The translations under genes and the position numbers were made by a program. The notes beneath the pieces are model-generated. The model had not been told where the DNA came from. It was given only the letters and a program-made list of their open reading frames with translations, and did not search any database. From Bombiscardovia apis (GTDB taxonomy: Bacteria > Actinomycetota > Actinomycetes > Actinomycetales > Bifidobacteriaceae): DNA of 64,000 nucleotides. Where the stretch lies: NCBI RefSeq assembly GCF_033095945.1, contig NZ_AP026800.1:496001-560000 (forward strand). The letters are read 5' to 3'. Below are positions 7,978 to 19,755 of this stretch, in pieces (the stretch's first letter is position 1; every line of letters starts with the position of its first letter).

Positions 7978-10900
7978 TTGGCTGCCACTAAAGCTGCAAA
8001 AAGTAGTACTAAAGTTCAAGCTCGCGCCGACGAAGCAGCAATCAAGCTGCACAAGGCCTCCGACCGCGTCAACTTCGGCTCTATTAAAGAGCCCATCGAC
8101 GTGCCCTACCTGCTCGGCGTGCAAACCGATAGCTTCGATTGGCTTATCGGCAACGAACGCTGGAAGCGCAAGGTTGAGGAAGATGAGGCCAACGGCACTA
8201 ACATCACCCCTCACACCTCTGGCCTAGCTGAGGTCTTCGAGGAGATCTCACCTATCGAGAACTTCGCTCAGACCATGAGCCTGACCTTCTCCGACCCTTA
8301 CTTTGAAGAGCCCCGCCACACGGTGCAGGAGTGCAAAGAGAAGGATTACACCTACTCTGCGCCTCTCTACGTGAACGCTGAGTTCGAGAACGGCGAGACC
8401 GGCGAAATTAAGAGCCAGACCGTCTTCATGGGCGACTTTCCCTTGCAGACGCCTCACGGCACCTTCATCATCGGCGGCACCGAGCGCGTTATCGTAACGC
8501 AGCTGGTGCGCTCTCCCGGTGTCTACTTCGACCGTACGCCCGACCGCACTTCCGACAAGGAAGTATTCGGCGCCAAGATTATTCCTTCGCGCGGCGCATG
8601 GCTTGAGTTCGAGATTGACAAGCGCGATATGCTGGGTGTGCGCGTAGACCGCAAGCGCAAGCAGTCCGCTATCGTCTTCCTGATGGCCATCGGCATGTCT
8701 AAGGCCGAGATTCGCAAGGCTTTCAAGGGCTACCCGCTGGTGCTCGACGCTCTCGACAAGGAGCCTATCGAGACTCAAGACGAGGCTCTGACCGACCTGT
8801 ACCGCAAGATTCGCCCCGCAGATGCAGCTTCGCCCGAGGCTGGCCGCAACCTGCTGGAGTCCTTCTACTTCAACACTAAGCGCTATGACTTGGCGCGCGT
8901 GGGTCGCTACAAGATCAACCGCAAGCTGGGCTTGGAAGCCGATTTCAACGATCGCAGCCTCCACGCCGAAGACATCGTGGGCACCATTAAGTACTTGATG
9001 ACCTTGCATGATGGCGGCAAGACCTTTACCGGCAAGCGCGATGGTGAAGACGTTGAGCTGCGCGTAGACGTAGACGACATCGACCACTTCGGAAACCGCC
9101 GCGTGCGTCAGGTGGGCGAGCTGATTCAAAACCAGCTGCGTACCGGCCTGAGCCGCATGGAGCGTGTGGTTCGCGAGCGCATGACTACTCAAGACGCTGA
9201 GGCCATTACCCCCCAGTCCTTGATTAATATTCGCCCCCTGAACGCGACTATCAAGGAGTTCTTCGGAACTTCTCAGCTCTCGCAGTTCATGGATCAGAAC
9301 AACCCGCTCTCCGGTGTGACCAACAAGCGCCGCCTCTCGGCCCTAGGCCCCGGCGGTCTTTCTCGCGACCGTGCTTCCATGGAAGTGCGAGACGTGCACC
9401 CCTCTCACTACGGACGTATGTGCCCCATCGAGTCTCCTGAAGGCCCTAACATCGGCTTGATTGGCTCGCTGGCAACCTTTGCTCGCGTGAACCCCTTCGG
9501 CTTCATCGAGACCCCCTACCGCAAGGTAGTCGACGGTCAGGTGACCGATGATGTGATCTACATGACCGCTGATCAAGAGGGCGAGCACACCATCGCTCAG
9601 GCTAACCAGGAGCTCACCGACGACGGCCACTTTGTGGACTCGCAGGCTCTGGTTCGTAAGGCTGAGGAAGAGGCAGTCGATGTGCCTATCGACGAAGTTG
9701 ACCTCATGGATGTGTCCCCACGCCAGATGGTTTCCGTAGGTGCTTCCTTGATTCCGTTCTTGGAGCATGACGAGGGCCACCGTGCACTCATGGGTACCAA
9801 CATGCAGCGTCAGGCTGTGCCGCTGATCAAGTCCGAACGCCCCTTGGTGGGTACCGGCTCCGAATGGCGTTCCGCTGTAGATTCTGGCGACGTGATTGTG
9901 GCCGAAAAGCCGGGCGTAGTCATCTACGTCTCCGCCGACATGATTCGCGTAATGAACGACGACGGCACGCAGTCCTCCTACCGCTTGGCTAAGTTCCAGC
10001 GCTCCAACCAGACCAACTGCTACAACCAGGTGCCTCTGATTAAGAACGGCGAGCGCGTGGAAGCTGGCACGGTCATGGCAGATGGCCCCGCCACTCAAAA
10101 GGGCGAAATGGCCTTGGGTAAGAACGCGCTGGTCGCCTTCATGCCTTGGAACGGCTACAACTACGAGGATGCTGTGATTATCTCCCAGCGTCTGGTTCGC
10201 GACGACACTCTCTCCTCCATTCACATCGAGGAATACGAGATTGATGCCCGCGAAACCAAGTTGGGTGCCGAAGAGATTACTCGGGATCTGCCCAACGTGG
10301 GCGAGGATGCAGTGGCCAACCTCGACGAGCGCGGCATTATCCGCATCGGCGCTGAGGTTGAGGCCGGCGACATCTTGGTCGGTAAGGTCACTCCTAAGGG
10401 TGAGACCGAGCTGACCCCTGAGGAACGCTTGCTGCGCGCCATCTTCGGTGAGAAGAGCCGCGAGGTGCGCGACACCTCTCTGCGTGTGCCTCACGGTGAG
10501 ATTGGTACCGTAATCCAGGTCAAGGAAATCACTCGCGAAGAGGCCGAGGAAGACGGCGACGAGCTGCCCAACGGCGTGAATCGCATGATTCGCGTATACG
10601 TGGCCCAGCACCGCAAGATTACTCAGGGCGATAAGCTCTCGGGTCGTCACGGCAACAAGGGTGTTATCTCGCGCATTCTGCCCGAGGAAGACATGCCCTT
10701 CTTGGCAGACGGTACTCCGGTCGACATCATGCTCAACCCCTTGGGTGTACCTAGCCGAATGAACTTGGGCCAGGTGCTCGAGCTGCATTTGGGCTGGATT
10801 GCTCACGCTGGCTGGGATATTAGCTTGGATCCTGACATGGAAGCCGAGTGGAAGAAGTACGTGCCCCAGGGCGCGGAGAAGGGCGAGCCGGGCACTCCGG

Positions 10901-11544
10901 TGGCTACTCCCGTGTTCGACGGTGTGCGCCCCGAAACCATTCGCGGCCTGCTCAAGTCCACCCTGCCCGACCGCGATGGCAACAAGCTTGTGGGAGACAA
11001 CGGCAAGGCCCAGCTCTTCGACGGCCGCACCGGCGATCCCTTCCCCAAGCCAATCTCCGTGGGCTACATGTACATGCTCAAGCTCCACCACTTGGTTGAC
11101 GACAAGATTCACGCTCGCTCCACTGGTCCTTACTCCATGATTACTCAGCAGCCGCTGGGCGGAAAGGCTCAGTTCGGCGGTCAGCGCTTCGGCGAGATGG
11201 AGGTGTGGGCACTTGAGGCTTACGGTGCCGCTTACACCCTCCACGAGATGATGACCACCAAGTCCGACGATGTGGACGGCCGTGTGCGCGCTTACGGCGC
11301 GATTGTACGCGGCGAGAACCTGCCGCCAGCAGGCATCCCCGAGTCCTTCAAGGTCTTGCTCAAGGAGATGCAGTCTCTCTCCCTGAACGTGGAAGTCTTG
11401 AATGCAGAAGGCAATGTCATCGAGATGAAAGACGAGGAAGACGACCCCGTCGACGCATCCGGAGACTTGGGCTTCAATATTGGAGCTAGGCCAGACGCTT
11501 CTGCTAAGGCAGACCAGAGCGCGGCCGAGCCCGAATACCGCTAG
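7978..11544 (+). CDS. rpoB: DNA-directed RNA polymerase subunit beta
   Basis: A full-length 1,188-residue RpoB, the beta subunit forming one half of the RNA polymerase active-site cleft. The start is a TTG at 7978, preceded at 7 bases by AAGGAAA (7964-7970); no ATG fits the N-terminus, and the TTG choice keeps all homologous sequence. The rifampicin-binding cluster (from about residue 428) reads [18 protein letters not shown] then [14 protein letters not shown], so the position equivalent to E. coli His526 is Asn. The C-terminal clamp-contact region [20 protein letters not shown] is intact, and the end has an acidic tail. It is followed after 111 bp by rpoC on the same strand, the universal order. 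Confidence 0.98.
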   Translation: MAATKAAKSSTKVQARADEAAIKLHKASDRVNFGSIKEPIDVPYLLGVQTDSFDWLIGNERWKRKVEEDEANGTNITPHTSGLAEVFEEISPIENFAQTMSLTFSDPYFEEPRHTVQECKEKDYTYSAPLYVNAEFENGETGEIKSQTVFMGDFPLQTPHGTFIIGGTERVIVTQLVRSPGVYFDRTPDRTSDKEVFGAKIIPSRGAWLEFEIDKRDMLGVRVDRKRKQSAIVFLMAIGMSKAEIRKAFKGYPLVLDALDKEPIETQDEALTDLYRKIRPADAASPEAGRNLLESFYFNTKRYDLARVGRYKINRKLGLEADFNDRSLHAEDIVGTIKYLMTLHDGGKTFTGKRDGEDVELRVDVDDIDHFGNRRVRQVGELIQNQLRTGLSRMERVVRERMTTQDAEAITPQSLINIRPLNATIKEFFGTSQLSQFMDQNNPLSGVTNKRRLSALGPGGLSRDRASMEVRDVHPSHYGRMCPIESPEGPNIGLIGSLATFARVNPFGFIETPYRKVVDGQVTDDVIYMTADQEGEHTIAQANQELTDDGHFVDSQALVRKAEEEAVDVPIDEVDLMDVSPRQMVSVGASLIPFLEHDEGHRALMGTNMQRQAVPLIKSERPLVGTGSEWRSAVDSGDVIVAEKPGVVIYVSADMIRVMNDDGTQSSYRLAKFQRSNQTNCYNQVPLIKNGERVEAGTVMADGPATQKGEMALGKNALVAFMPWNGYNYEDAVIISQRLVRDDTLSSIHIEEYEIDARETKLGAEEITRDLPNVGEDAVANLDERGIIRIGAEVEAGDILVGKVTPKGETELTPEERLLRAIFGEKSREVRDTSLRVPHGEIGTVIQVKEITREEAEEDGDELPNGVNRMIRVYVAQHRKITQGDKLSGRHGNKGVISRILPEEDMPFLADGTPVDIMLNPLGVPSRMNLGQVLELHLGWIAHAGWDISLDPDMEAEWKKYVPQGAEKGEPGTPVATPVFDGVRPETIRGLLKSTLPDRDGNKLVGDNGKAQLFDGRTGDPFPKPISVGYMYMLKLHHLVDDKIHARSTGPYSMITQQPLGGKAQFGGQRFGEMEVWALEAYGAAYTLHEMMTTKSDDVDGRVRAYGAIVRGENLPPAGIPESFKVLLKEMQSLSLNVEVLNAEGNVIEMKDEEDDPVDASGDLGFNIGARPDASAKADQSAAEPEYR

Positions 11545-11655
11545 GCGATAGCCAACATGGGTTGCTAGTGCTCGAAACTAGCGCTGGCAACCCCCCAAGA
11601 GTCGAAGAAGCAGCAGCCCGCGAGCTGCCAAGAATTTGAAAGACAGGACAACATA

Positions 11656-14600
11656 GTGTTGGACGTCAATGCATTTGACAAACTGAGAATTGGACTGGCC
11701 ACCGCCGACAATATTCGTAGCTGGAGCTACGGCGAGGTCAAGAAACCTGAAACCATTAACTACAGGACCTTGAAGCCCGAAAAGGACGGCCTCTTTGGCG
11801 AGCAGATCTTCGGACCTACCCGCGATTGGGAGTGCGCCTGCGGTAAGTACAAGCGTGTGCGCTTTAAGGGCATCGTCTGCGAGCGTTGCGGTGTGGAAGT
11901 TACTCGCTCCCGCGTGCGCCGCGAGCGTATGGGCCACATTGAGCTGGCTGCGCCCGTGACCCACATTTGGTATTTCAAGGGCGTACCTTCGCGTTTGGGC
12001 TACCTGCTCGACATTGCTCCTAAGGATCTGGAGAAGGTTATCTACTTCGCGGCCTACATGGTCACCAAGGTAGATTACGATCAGCGTCACCAAGACCTGC
12101 CCGACCTGCAAGACGAGTTCGACAACGAAATTGGTCAGCTGGAAAAGAAGCGCGACGTTGAAATCGACAAGCGCTCCAAGAAGCTGGAAGAGGATTTGGC
12201 TGAGCTGGAGAACTCTGACGAAGCCAAGGGCAACATGAAGAGCCGGCTGCGTAACGGTGCTGAGCGCGACATGACCAACATTCGCAAGCGTTACGACGAT
12301 CAGATTCAGCGTCTCAGCTCTGTATTTGACCGCTTCAAGGATTTGCGCCCCGGAGATATGGAAGGCGACGTGGATCTGTGGCGCGAAATGCAGGACCGTT
12401 ATGGTGATTACTTCGATGGTTGCATGGGCGCTGAGGCCATAAAGGAGCGCTTGAAGGCTTTTGACTTGGAAGCTGCTTCTAAGGAGCTTCGCGAGGAAAT
12501 CGCCACTGGCTCCGGTCAACGCAAGGCCCGCGCTTTGAAGCGTCTGAAGGTAGTGAACGCTTTCTTAACTACCGGCAACCATCCGGCAGCTATGGTTTTG
12601 GACGCTATCCCGGTGATTCCGCCCGACCTGCGTCCTATGGTTCAGCTCGATGGTGGACGTTTCGCTACCTCCGATTTGAACGACCTCTACCGACGCGTCA
12701 TCAACCGCAACAACCGCTTGAAGCGACTGATTGAGCTGGGCGCGCCTGAGATTATGCTCAACAACGAAAAGCGTATGCTGCAGGAATCTGTGGACTCGCT
12801 CTTCGACAACGGCCGCCGCGGTCGCCCCGTCACCGGTGCTTCCAACCGCCCGCTCAAGTCCTTGGCAGATATGCTTAAGGGCAAGCAGGGTCGTTTCCGC
12901 CAGAACCTGCTGGGTAAGCGTGTGGACTACTCGGGTCGTTCCGTGATTGTGGTCGGACCTTCCCTGCGTATGCACCAGTGCGGTCTGCCTAAGCCTATGG
13001 CTCTGGAGCTCTTCAAGCCCTTCGTGATTAAGCGTTTGGTTGACTTGAACTACGCTCAGAACATGAAGTCTGCTAAGCGCTTGGTCGACCGTGGTGACGC
13101 AGCTGTGTGGGGCGTGCTTGAGGAAGTTATCGCCGAGCATCCTGTATTGCTCAACCGCGCACCTACGCTGCATCGCTTGGGTATTCAGGCCTTCGAACCG
13201 ATTTTGGTCGAGGGTAAGGCTATCCACCTGCCCCCTCTGGCTTGCGCCGCCTTCAACGCCGACTTCGATGGCGATCAGATGGCAGTCCACCTGCCGCTGT
13301 CTGCCGAAGCTCAGGCCGAGGCTCGCGCGCTTATGCTGGCTTCTGACAACATTTTGAAGCCCGCAGACGGACACACTGTGACCATGCCGTCTCAGGATAT
13401 GATTCTGGGTCTGTACTTCCTTACCACCGTCGTAGATGGTGCCAAGGGTCAGGGCCGCGTCTTCTCCTCACTGGCAGAGGCCCGTATGGCTCTGGACTTG
13501 GGCGAGATCGACATGGAAGCCAAGATTCTCCTGCGTGTACCCGAAGATTTCGTTATGCCCAAGGATTGGGAGCCCGGTGAACTCAAGGTGATCAACCCTG
13601 AGCCCGGTAGCCCAGACGTGGTCAAGGAAGAGGTCTTCAAAGACGGCACGAAGCTGTTTGCTACCAACTATGGTCGCATTCTCTTCAATCGCACCCTGCC
13701 TGTGGATTACCCGTTCGTCAACGAGCAGGTGGCCAAGGGCAAGCTGGCTGGCATCGTCGACGACATCGCAACCCGCTACTCGACCGCTCAGGTGGCTGCT
13801 AGCTTGGATGCTTTGAAGGACTTGGGCTTCACCCGCGCTCCTTGGTCTGGCGTTACCATGGCCTTCTCCGACATCGTGGTGCCGGGCGAGCGTTCTGAGA
13901 TCATCAATGACTACGAGAACCAGGCCAACAAGGTCAACTCTCAGTACGACATGGGTCTCTTGACTGAGGAAGAGCGCCGACAAGAGCTCATTAACCTCTG
14001 GACCGAGTGCACCGATAAGGTTGCTGACGCTATGCGCGACAACTTCCACGATGCCAACAACGTGAACATCATGGTGCAGTCCGGAGCTCGCGGTAACTGG
14101 ATGCAGATTCGTCAGATTGCTGGTATGCGAGGCTTGGTGGCTAACCCCAAGGGTGAGATTATTCCTCGTCCTGTCAAGTCGAACTACCACGATGGTTTGT
14201 CTGTCTTGGAGTACTTCATCTCCCAGCACGGTGCCCGTAAGGGTCTGGCAGATACGGCACTGCGTACCGCAGAGTCTGGCTATCTGACCCGCCGTTTGGT
14301 CGATGTCTCTCAAGACGTGATTGTGCGCGAGGAAGACTGCGGCACTAAGCGTGGCTTGGCTACTACGGTGGGCGAGCGCGACGAGAACGGCAACTTGGTC
14401 TTGGTCAAGGCTGCCGACGGTGGTCCATACTCACGCCTGCTATCTGAGGATGTTATCGATCCTAAGGACGGCAAGACCGTACTCTACAAGCGCAACGATC
14501 CGCTTTCTATGGATACCCTGCGCGACTTGGTGGCTCACGGCATTGAAGAGGTCAAAGCCCGCTCCGTGCTCACCTGCGAGTCCGCTCGCGGCGTGTGCGC

Positions 14601-15849
14601 CAAGTGCTACGGCTGGTCGTTGGCTACCATGCGTCCGGTCGACGTGGGTGAGGCAGTCGGTATTGTCGCTGCTCAGTCCATCGGCGAGCCTGGTACTCAG
14701 CTCACGCTGCGTTCCTTCCACTCCGGTGGTGTGGCTTCGGCATCCGATATCACCCAGGGTCTGCCCCGTGTTACCGAGCTCTTCGAAGCCCGTACGCCTA
14801 AGGGTGAGGCTCCGATTGCGGAGTTCCCCGGCACGATCAAGGTTGAGGACACTGACCGTGGTCGCCTAGTCACGCTGAGCCCAGACGACGGCACTATCGA
14901 GCCTTTGAGCTACCCGGTTACCCGCCGCGCTCCCATGCTGGTTAAGGATGGACAGCACGTTGAAGCTGGTACTCAGCTGATTGAGGGTTCTGTTGATCCT
15001 AAGAAGATTCTGAGGATTCTTGGCCCCCGCGCCGCTCAGGTCAACATCGTGGACGAGGTGCACACCGTGTACCGCTCTCAGGGTGTGGATATTCACGACA
15101 AGCACATCGAGGTTATCGTTCACCAGATGCTGCGTCGCGTGACGGTCATCGACTCTGGCGACACCGAGCTGCTGCCCGGCGAGCTGGTCGATCAGGCTAA
15201 GTTCCGCGCTGCCAACATCAAGGCCGTCAAGGCTGGTGGCAAGCCTGCTGCTGGTCGCCCCGAGCTCATGGGTATTACCAAGGCTTCGCTGGCCACGGAT
15301 TCCTGGCTTTCCGCTGCTTCCTTCCAGGAGACTACGCGAGTGCTCACCGAGGCCGCCTTGAGTCAGAAGGTCGACGACCTGAAGGGCTTGAAGGAGAACG
15401 TCATCATCGGTAAGCTCATTCCGGCCGGTACCGGTTTGGCTCGTTACCGCAACGCTAAGGTGGAGCCCGATAAGGCTATTCGCGACACCATCTACCCGAA
15501 CTTCGGGCTGGGTGGCGACGAGAACGGCGAGCTTTCAGATGCTGATTTGGCTGATGTGGACTTCTCCAACATCGACTTCGGCGACTTGAAGCTGGGCGAT
15601 GACTTCAACCCTGATGATTTCCTCAATGATCAGGGCGGTCAAGACAACCTGGATATCGCCGGTCTCGAATTGCCTTCCAACGGTGAGACAGCAGCTCAAA
15701 GTGCCGCTGATCTAGCCGAAGGTGCTTTTGGTGACTCGGACGAAACTCAAGGCAGCAATGACCCCGGTTTTACCGACAGCCAGACCGAGGAAAACCACTC
15801 TGCCACTAGCGGCAACAGTGACGCTTCCTTCTCCTCGGCTGAGGAGTAA
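11656..15849 (+). CDS. rpoC: DNA-directed RNA polymerase subunit beta'
   Basis: A 1,397-residue RpoC starting at GTG 11656 (AGGA about 8 bases upstream). It has the N-terminal zinc site Cys60, Cys62, Cys75 and Cys78 (CACGKY...CERCG), the catalytic magnesium motif [12 protein letters not shown] (Asp536, Asp538, Asp540), and a second cysteine cluster ([16 protein letters not shown]). Bridge- and trigger-helix sequences are present ([34 protein letters not shown]). The protein continues about 100 residues past the usual end with a strongly acidic Asp/Glu/Ser-rich tail, so it is longer than the ~1,300 residues of many actinobacteria. It is co-transcribed with rpoB and closed by the hairpin at 15885. 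Confidence 0.98.
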   Translation: MLDVNAFDKLRIGLATADNIRSWSYGEVKKPETINYRTLKPEKDGLFGEQIFGPTRDWECACGKYKRVRFKGIVCERCGVEVTRSRVRRERMGHIELAAPVTHIWYFKGVPSRLGYLLDIAPKDLEKVIYFAAYMVTKVDYDQRHQDLPDLQDEFDNEIGQLEKKRDVEIDKRSKKLEEDLAELENSDEAKGNMKSRLRNGAERDMTNIRKRYDDQIQRLSSVFDRFKDLRPGDMEGDVDLWREMQDRYGDYFDGCMGAEAIKERLKAFDLEAASKELREEIATGSGQRKARALKRLKVVNAFLTTGNHPAAMVLDAIPVIPPDLRPMVQLDGGRFATSDLNDLYRRVINRNNRLKRLIELGAPEIMLNNEKRMLQESVDSLFDNGRRGRPVTGASNRPLKSLADMLKGKQGRFRQNLLGKRVDYSGRSVIVVGPSLRMHQCGLPKPMALELFKPFVIKRLVDLNYAQNMKSAKRLVDRGDAAVWGVLEEVIAEHPVLLNRAPTLHRLGIQAFEPILVEGKAIHLPPLACAAFNADFDGDQMAVHLPLSAEAQAEARALMLASDNILKPADGHTVTMPSQDMILGLYFLTTVVDGAKGQGRVFSSLAEARMALDLGEIDMEAKILLRVPEDFVMPKDWEPGELKVINPEPGSPDVVKEEVFKDGTKLFATNYGRILFNRTLPVDYPFVNEQVAKGKLAGIVDDIATRYSTAQVAASLDALKDLGFTRAPWSGVTMAFSDIVVPGERSEIINDYENQANKVNSQYDMGLLTEEERRQELINLWTECTDKVADAMRDNFHDANNVNIMVQSGARGNWMQIRQIAGMRGLVANPKGEIIPRPVKSNYHDGLSVLEYFISQHGARKGLADTALRTAESGYLTRRLVDVSQDVIVREEDCGTKRGLATTVGERDENGNLVLVKAADGGPYSRLLSEDVIDPKDGKTVLYKRNDPLSMDTLRDLVAHGIEEVKARSVLTCESARGVCAKCYGWSLATMRPVDVGEAVGIVAAQSIGEPGTQLTLRSFHSGGVASASDITQGLPRVTELFEARTPKGEAPIAEFPGTIKVEDTDRGRLVTLSPDDGTIEPLSYPVTRRAPMLVKDGQHVEAGTQLIEGSVDPKKILRILGPRAAQVNIVDEVHTVYRSQGVDIHDKHIEVIVHQMLRRVTVIDSGDTELLPGELVDQAKFRAANIKAVKAGGKPAAGRPELMGITKASLATDSWLSAASFQETTRVLTEAALSQKVDDLKGLKENVIIGKLIPAGTGLARYRNAKVEPDKAIRDTIYPNFGLGGDENGELSDADLADVDFSNIDFGDLKLGDDFNPDDFLNDQGGQDNLDIAGLELPSNGETAAQSAADLAEGAFGDSDETQGSNDPGFTDSQTEENHSATSGNSDASFSSAEE

Positions 15850-15884
15850 ATAGGGCCTCATAAAGGCTCTCGTAGTTTACTGAC

Positions 15885-15925
15885 GAGGTCCGCTCCAGTC
15901 CATACTGGGGCGGACCTCTTCTTTA
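15885..15925 (+). terminator. Rho-independent terminator after rpoC
   Basis: A strong hairpin with arms GAGGTCCGC (15885-15893) and GCGGACCTC, continued after one mismatch by CCAGT/ACTGG around the loop CCAT, then TTCTTTAT. It ends the rpoBC transcript and lies tail to tail with the end of the tgm gene on the opposite strand. Confidence 0.88.
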
Positions 15926-18505
15926 TAATCGTCTGACCTTTGCAGAGGGGGATCGCGCAAACGGAGCTAGTCTGCTCGCTTGCATACTTGATTGGCGCGG
16001 GTGCGGTCTTGCACTAGTGCTTGTGCTGAGACTTGCGCTAGGCCTTGCTCTTTGCCTGACTACAAGTGAGGGGATAGGACTTGTCGAGATGCGAAGTTTC
16101 CATCTGCGGCTTCGGCTGCTGGCAGATATGAGATACGCTCGTGCTTGCTCGATTTGCTGCCAGTACAGCAGGGCCTGGGCTTCGCTACAGGGTGAACTAC
16201 TAAAACTAGCTTGGTCAGCTTCCTGGCTCAGTTGGTGGCAGAGTTCAGTGAATGCCTTGTCCTGGCGCTGCTCCTGCCGCCTGAGCTGCCGCCTGAGCTG
16301 CTGAGTGTAAGCCTGAGCAATGGACTGTGCCTGCTGACTGCGCGTGCCCAGTGCTCGATGGTTGTGTTGACCAGCCACCCCAGCAAGGTAGGCCCAGCCT
16401 CGCTCAATCCGTGCTCTTGGGTCACCTAGGTGTTTATAACGATATAAACGCCGTCGTTGCAGCAACATCAAAGCTGCTAGCAAGCTGCCTGTCAGCCACA
16501 GCGGCAGGCTTAAAACTCCTATACGTTTGATAAGTGGCCCCCGTCGCTCCCAAAAGGATGGTGGATTGGGATTGCTGCCGGCAGAGTCCGCTCCAGCTGA
16601 GCTCAGGTCACTCGCTTCTGGTTCCACTAAGGGTTGGACGAGTTCTGTTGATGGCGGCCGAAGCAATTTCGTTGTCTCCGGCTCTGGCTGAGCTTGCGGC
16701 TGTGGCTGCCGGCTGGCCGGAGGCGTGGGATAGAAGGCCACCCAACCAAGGTCGGTAAAATTGATTTCTACCCATGCCTGCGCATCTTTGCCGCGAAAGC
16801 TGCTGTGGGCTTGTTGAGAGGCTGGCGGGGTGCGTTCGCTGTCAATACTGCCCTGTGGTGCCTGAGGCAGGAAACCGAGCACAAGACGTGAGGGAAGACC
16901 ACTCTGGCGAGCCAGAAGGGCCATGAGTGAGGCGTACTGCTCACTGTCTCCCACCATGGGCTGGGCCTTGAGCATGCTGGCTATGCGATATGAGCCGTGC
17001 CCAGGAAGCGAGGGGTAAGAACCTGCCAAGCCGTGAGAAAACCAGCCTTCCTGCCGTAAGCGGTCGGCAATATTGAGGGCCTTCTGCCCGTCAGTGAGCC
17101 CCAGTCCTTGCCCAGCGTAGTGAATGGCTGCTTCCTCTAACCCGGCTGGTGCTCCTGTAAGTGCTGCTTGTTGAATGCTTTGAGCCTGACTGCCAGCTAT
17201 GGCTTGCCGGGAGGGAGCTGAAAGTAGCCGGGCGCGTTCGTGATATGACACAGGGCCAGCTAAGTCTTGATTAGTAAGAGCTGCTGCCTGCGCTTGGCTG
17301 TAATAAATATGCTCTGAAGTCATGCCGTGAAAGTTGCTATAAGTGAGTGCTTGCCCGATGGAGGGAAGCCAACGTCCTTCCATTTGTGGACTCAAAGAGA
17401 AACGCACGTTTGCAAGGCGGGAGCCGCTTGTGGGTAGAGTATGGTTGCTGTCCTGGCTCAGAGCGCCGTCATAGCTGAGGCGGCGGTAGCTCTCTTGCTT
17501 CCGAGGCTCTGGGGAGGGTGAGAATCCCCAGACTTGCCCATCGAAGCAGTCCATGACGGCGAGACGAACAGGAGTATCAGCTGGCAGGCCTTGTGCTTGG
17601 AAAAGCTCTTCCTTGAGCCAGTGCTTGTAATAGGCCCGATAGTCACTCAAGGGGCTAGAAACGGCTGTGAGAGATAAGGGAGGCTCATAGAAGTCGCGAA
17701 GACTCACACGTTGTAGTGGTAGCAATGCAGTGGTGCCGAAGGCGAGAGTGCCTGCAAGGCTAATGGACATCAAACGGGGGAGTGCTTGCTTGGGCGCCCG
17801 CAAGCCAGTCACCCACGAAGTCCACAGGAGCAGAACTGCGCTGGTGATAGCTCCCAGAACGGCCCAATACCAGTTTTGTGTGGGTGTGAACAGGCAGGAT
17901 AGAATTAGCGTGCCCAAGGGAAGGGAGCCTGATAAGAGTAGGAGCTGGGTCTGCTGGGCTGCCTGCTGAGCGGCAGAATACAGCCAAGCCGATAGGAAGC
18001 TCGACCAGAGTATGACAGTCCATAGAGCAATCCAAGCGTCCGCGGGCTCGGTAATGGGTAGATCTGAGTGGATAAACAGCTTCCAAGAGCTTGCTGTTGC
18101 GCGCAAACCTTGAGCGAGTAAAGACCGCGAAGGCAGGAAACTCCAGCGGCGAGGGCCAGAGAGTGCCAGACTGGGGCCGAGCAGGAATTGGGCGGCTAGA
18201 GCCAAAGTGGGCGAAAGCAACCCGAACCAGCCTCGCAGACGGCCGCAACATGCAGCCGCAATCCCGGCGCAACTCGCTCCTAAGCCCAGTCCCAAGCACT
18301 TGACCCAAGAGCCGTACAAGCTCATGAATTGGGTGCTAGAGCACAGGTTTATGGCAGCTATCAAGGCTAGGGCGAGCACCTGCTGTCGCTTGCCAGCAGG
18401 TCCGCACAGACAAGCTGTTGATTGGTTATCCTTGTTAGGTTCTAGGGTAAGTTTCACTAGGGGAGCCTGAGGCTGGGGTAAGTGCGATGGTCGTTGAATG
18501 TTCAT
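15923..18505 (-). CDS. Membrane transglutaminase-like protein (TgpA/DUF3488 family), catalytic residues missing
   Basis: An 860-residue integral membrane protein with about six N-terminal transmembrane segments (to about residue 260), an extracytoplasmic transglutaminase-like domain (about 430-600), a Pro/Gln/Glu-rich linker, one more membrane span (about 655-675) and a basic cytoplasmic tail. The order matches the TgpA/DUF3488 class that is usually linked to MoxR and DUF58. In the transglutaminase core the Cys motif reads GDSEQYAS (Ser521 where Cys is expected), the His motif reads QAWVEI (Gln576 for His) and the Asp motif reads FYPTP (Tyr592 for Asp), so peptidase or crosslinking activity is unlikely. 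It is the last gene of the PFNA-like operon, overlapping the DUF58 gene by 4 bp (ATGA). Confidence 0.85.
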   Translation of the reverse strand: MNIQRPSHLPQPQAPLVKLTLEPNKDNQSTACLCGPAGKRQQVLALALIAAINLCSSTQFMSLYGSWVKCLGLGLGASCAGIAAACCGRLRGWFGLLSPTLALAAQFLLGPSLALSGPRRWSFLPSRSLLAQGLRATASSWKLFIHSDLPITEPADAWIALWTVILWSSFLSAWLYSAAQQAAQQTQLLLLSGSLPLGTLILSCLFTPTQNWYWAVLGAITSAVLLLWTSWVTGLRAPKQALPRLMSISLAGTLAFGTTALLPLQRVSLRDFYEPPLSLTAVSSPLSDYRAYYKHWLKEELFQAQGLPADTPVRLAVMDCFDGQVWGFSPSPEPRKQESYRRLSYDGALSQDSNHTLPTSGSRLANVRFSLSPQMEGRWLPSIGQALTYSNFHGMTSEHIYYSQAQAAALTNQDLAGPVSYHERARLLSAPSRQAIAGSQAQSIQQAALTGAPAGLEEAAIHYAGQGLGLTDGQKALNIADRLRQEGWFSHGLAGSYPSLPGHGSYRIASMLKAQPMVGDSEQYASLMALLARQSGLPSRLVLGFLPQAPQGSIDSERTPPASQQAHSSFRGKDAQAWVEINFTDLGWVAFYPTPPASRQPQPQAQPEPETTKLLRPPSTELVQPLVEPEASDLSSAGADSAGSNPNPPSFWERRGPLIKRIGVLSLPLWLTGSLLAALMLLQRRRLYRYKHLGDPRARIERGWAYLAGVAGQHNHRALGTRSQQAQSIAQAYTQQLRRQLRRQEQRQDKAFTELCHQLSQEADQASFSSSPCSEAQALLYWQQIEQARAYLISASSRSRRWKLRISTSPIPSLVVRQRARPSASLSTSTSARPHPRQSSMQASRLAPFARSPSAKVRRL

Positions 18506-19755
18506 AAGGCCTCCAAGAGTTGCGGGAGTTCTTCGAGCCGACTAATGCGAATACTAGGTAGACTGGCTAGTATCTGACTAGAGGTCTCGCTGCCTAGGCT
18601 GGCAATGATAACGACCGCGCCGGCTGATTGGTTTCCTAACCCGGTCTCTTCCATGGCTTGGAGTAGTTGCTTCCTGGGCTCTCGCGAACCGAGAACAAAG
18701 TAGCATCGGGTGATAGTTGAGAACTGGCTGAAGGATGAAAGCAGTGGGTTATCGCGCTGCTGTTGGCTCTGTAATAACCCTGGATTGTTGTGTAAACGGA
18801 GGGTGCTGCAATATTTCAGGCAATCGTCTGTATCGGCTGAATGATGAGGGAGAGAGCCCGCATGTACTAGCAGCCTTCTTCCTAAGGCTGTCTCCCGCTT
18901 CCCAATCGATGCTAAGAGACTTACTGCGAGCTCAAACTCAGCTGGGTTGGTATAAGTGCTAGCTGCGGTAGATAGCCATAGGACTGAGCTGTGTTCTAGC
19001 TCGGGTTCCGGCAGCCGAATCAACAAGTGCTGGGAACGGGCGCTGGCTGCCCAGTGCACCTGCCGCAGGTCATCGCCCGGCTGATAGTCGCGTAAACTGT
19101 GGAACTCCAAACCAGCCTGAGCGGGGGTCAAACTGTTCGAGCTATTAGTGCCAGAACGGGGTACTGCTTGGTTAGTTGGCAGATCCACTGTTTGCGGGCA
19201 GACAATCAGGGGTTGAGGGGATATGAGGCTGACTTTGCGCTTATAGAGGCCCAAAGCATCGCTCAGACTTATGGCGAGTGGTCCGAGCGTACTCACACCC
19301 CGGCTTTCGGCCTGCAAGATACAAGAACATTGGCATTCAGCATTGCTCGTGAGACTGGGAAGCCACATGTGCTGCCGCGCTTGACCTGCCAGCAGCTCCA
19401 CTTGCAAGGGCCGGGCGGGTCTGCGGCCGGTATTACTGACTTGATAATCAAGATGACAGCTTTGTCCCGTGCTCAGCAGCGGAAGTGGGCGGGCAAGAGC
19501 GGCTTGCAGTTTTACAGGTTTCCATAACGAGCATAGGGAGCTGGTCAGCAGAATTAAGCCGCCGATGGCAATCACGCTCAACTCCTGCCAGCCCAACCAG
19601 CAGCATGTAAGGGCTGAGAGCGGAGTGAGTAGGATGAGTGCCCAGCCCAGAGGGCTTGGGTGTATCTCTTGCCAGCGCAAACTGAGCTGCCGAACAGGCT
19701 TCAAAGCAGAATACGGCCGCAAAAAGCGGGGAAGCCGCAGCGTAGAGGCCATCAT
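18502..19755 (-). CDS. DUF58 (von Willebrand-like) protein
   Basis: About 417 residues. Two N-terminal hydrophobic segments (about 30-75) anchor it; the diagnostic DUF58 motif follows in the middle: LRDYQPGDDLRQVHWAASAR, then LLIRLPEPE. Such proteins are partners of MoxR ATPases and are thought to act in assembly or activation of cell-envelope complexes. The ATG at 19755 overlaps the TGA of the upstream moxR gene (ATGA arrangement) and has GGTGAG about 5 bases before it; an ATG at 19761 is an alternative. Translational coupling on both sides suggests fixed stoichiometry with MoxR and Tgm. Confidence 0.88.
   Translation of the reverse strand: MMASTLRLPRFLRPYSALKPVRQLSLRWQEIHPSPLGWALILLTPLSALTCCWLGWQELSVIAIGGLILLTSSLCSLWKPVKLQAALARPLPLLSTGQSCHLDYQVSNTGRRPARPLQVELLAGQARQHMWLPSLTSNAECQCSCILQAESRGVSTLGPLAISLSDALGLYKRKVSLISPQPLIVCPQTVDLPTNQAVPRSGTNSSNSLTPAQAGLEFHSLRDYQPGDDLRQVHWAASARSQHLLIRLPEPELEHSSVLWLSTAASTYTNPAEFELAVSLLASIGKRETALGRRLLVHAGSLPHHSADTDDCLKYCSTLRLHNNPGLLQSQQQRDNPLLSSFSQFSTITRCYFVLGSREPRKQLLQAMEETGLGNQSAGAVVIIASLGSETSSQILASLPSIRISRLEELPQLLEAL

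Noticed and set aside
9343..11244. A 633-codon open frame antisense to rpoB, with others antisense to rpoB, rpoC and RNase J (up to 356 codons)
   Set aside because: They are mirror frames of highly expressed, codon-biased genes (G/C-rich third positions). They lack ribosome sites and give no recognisable motifs.
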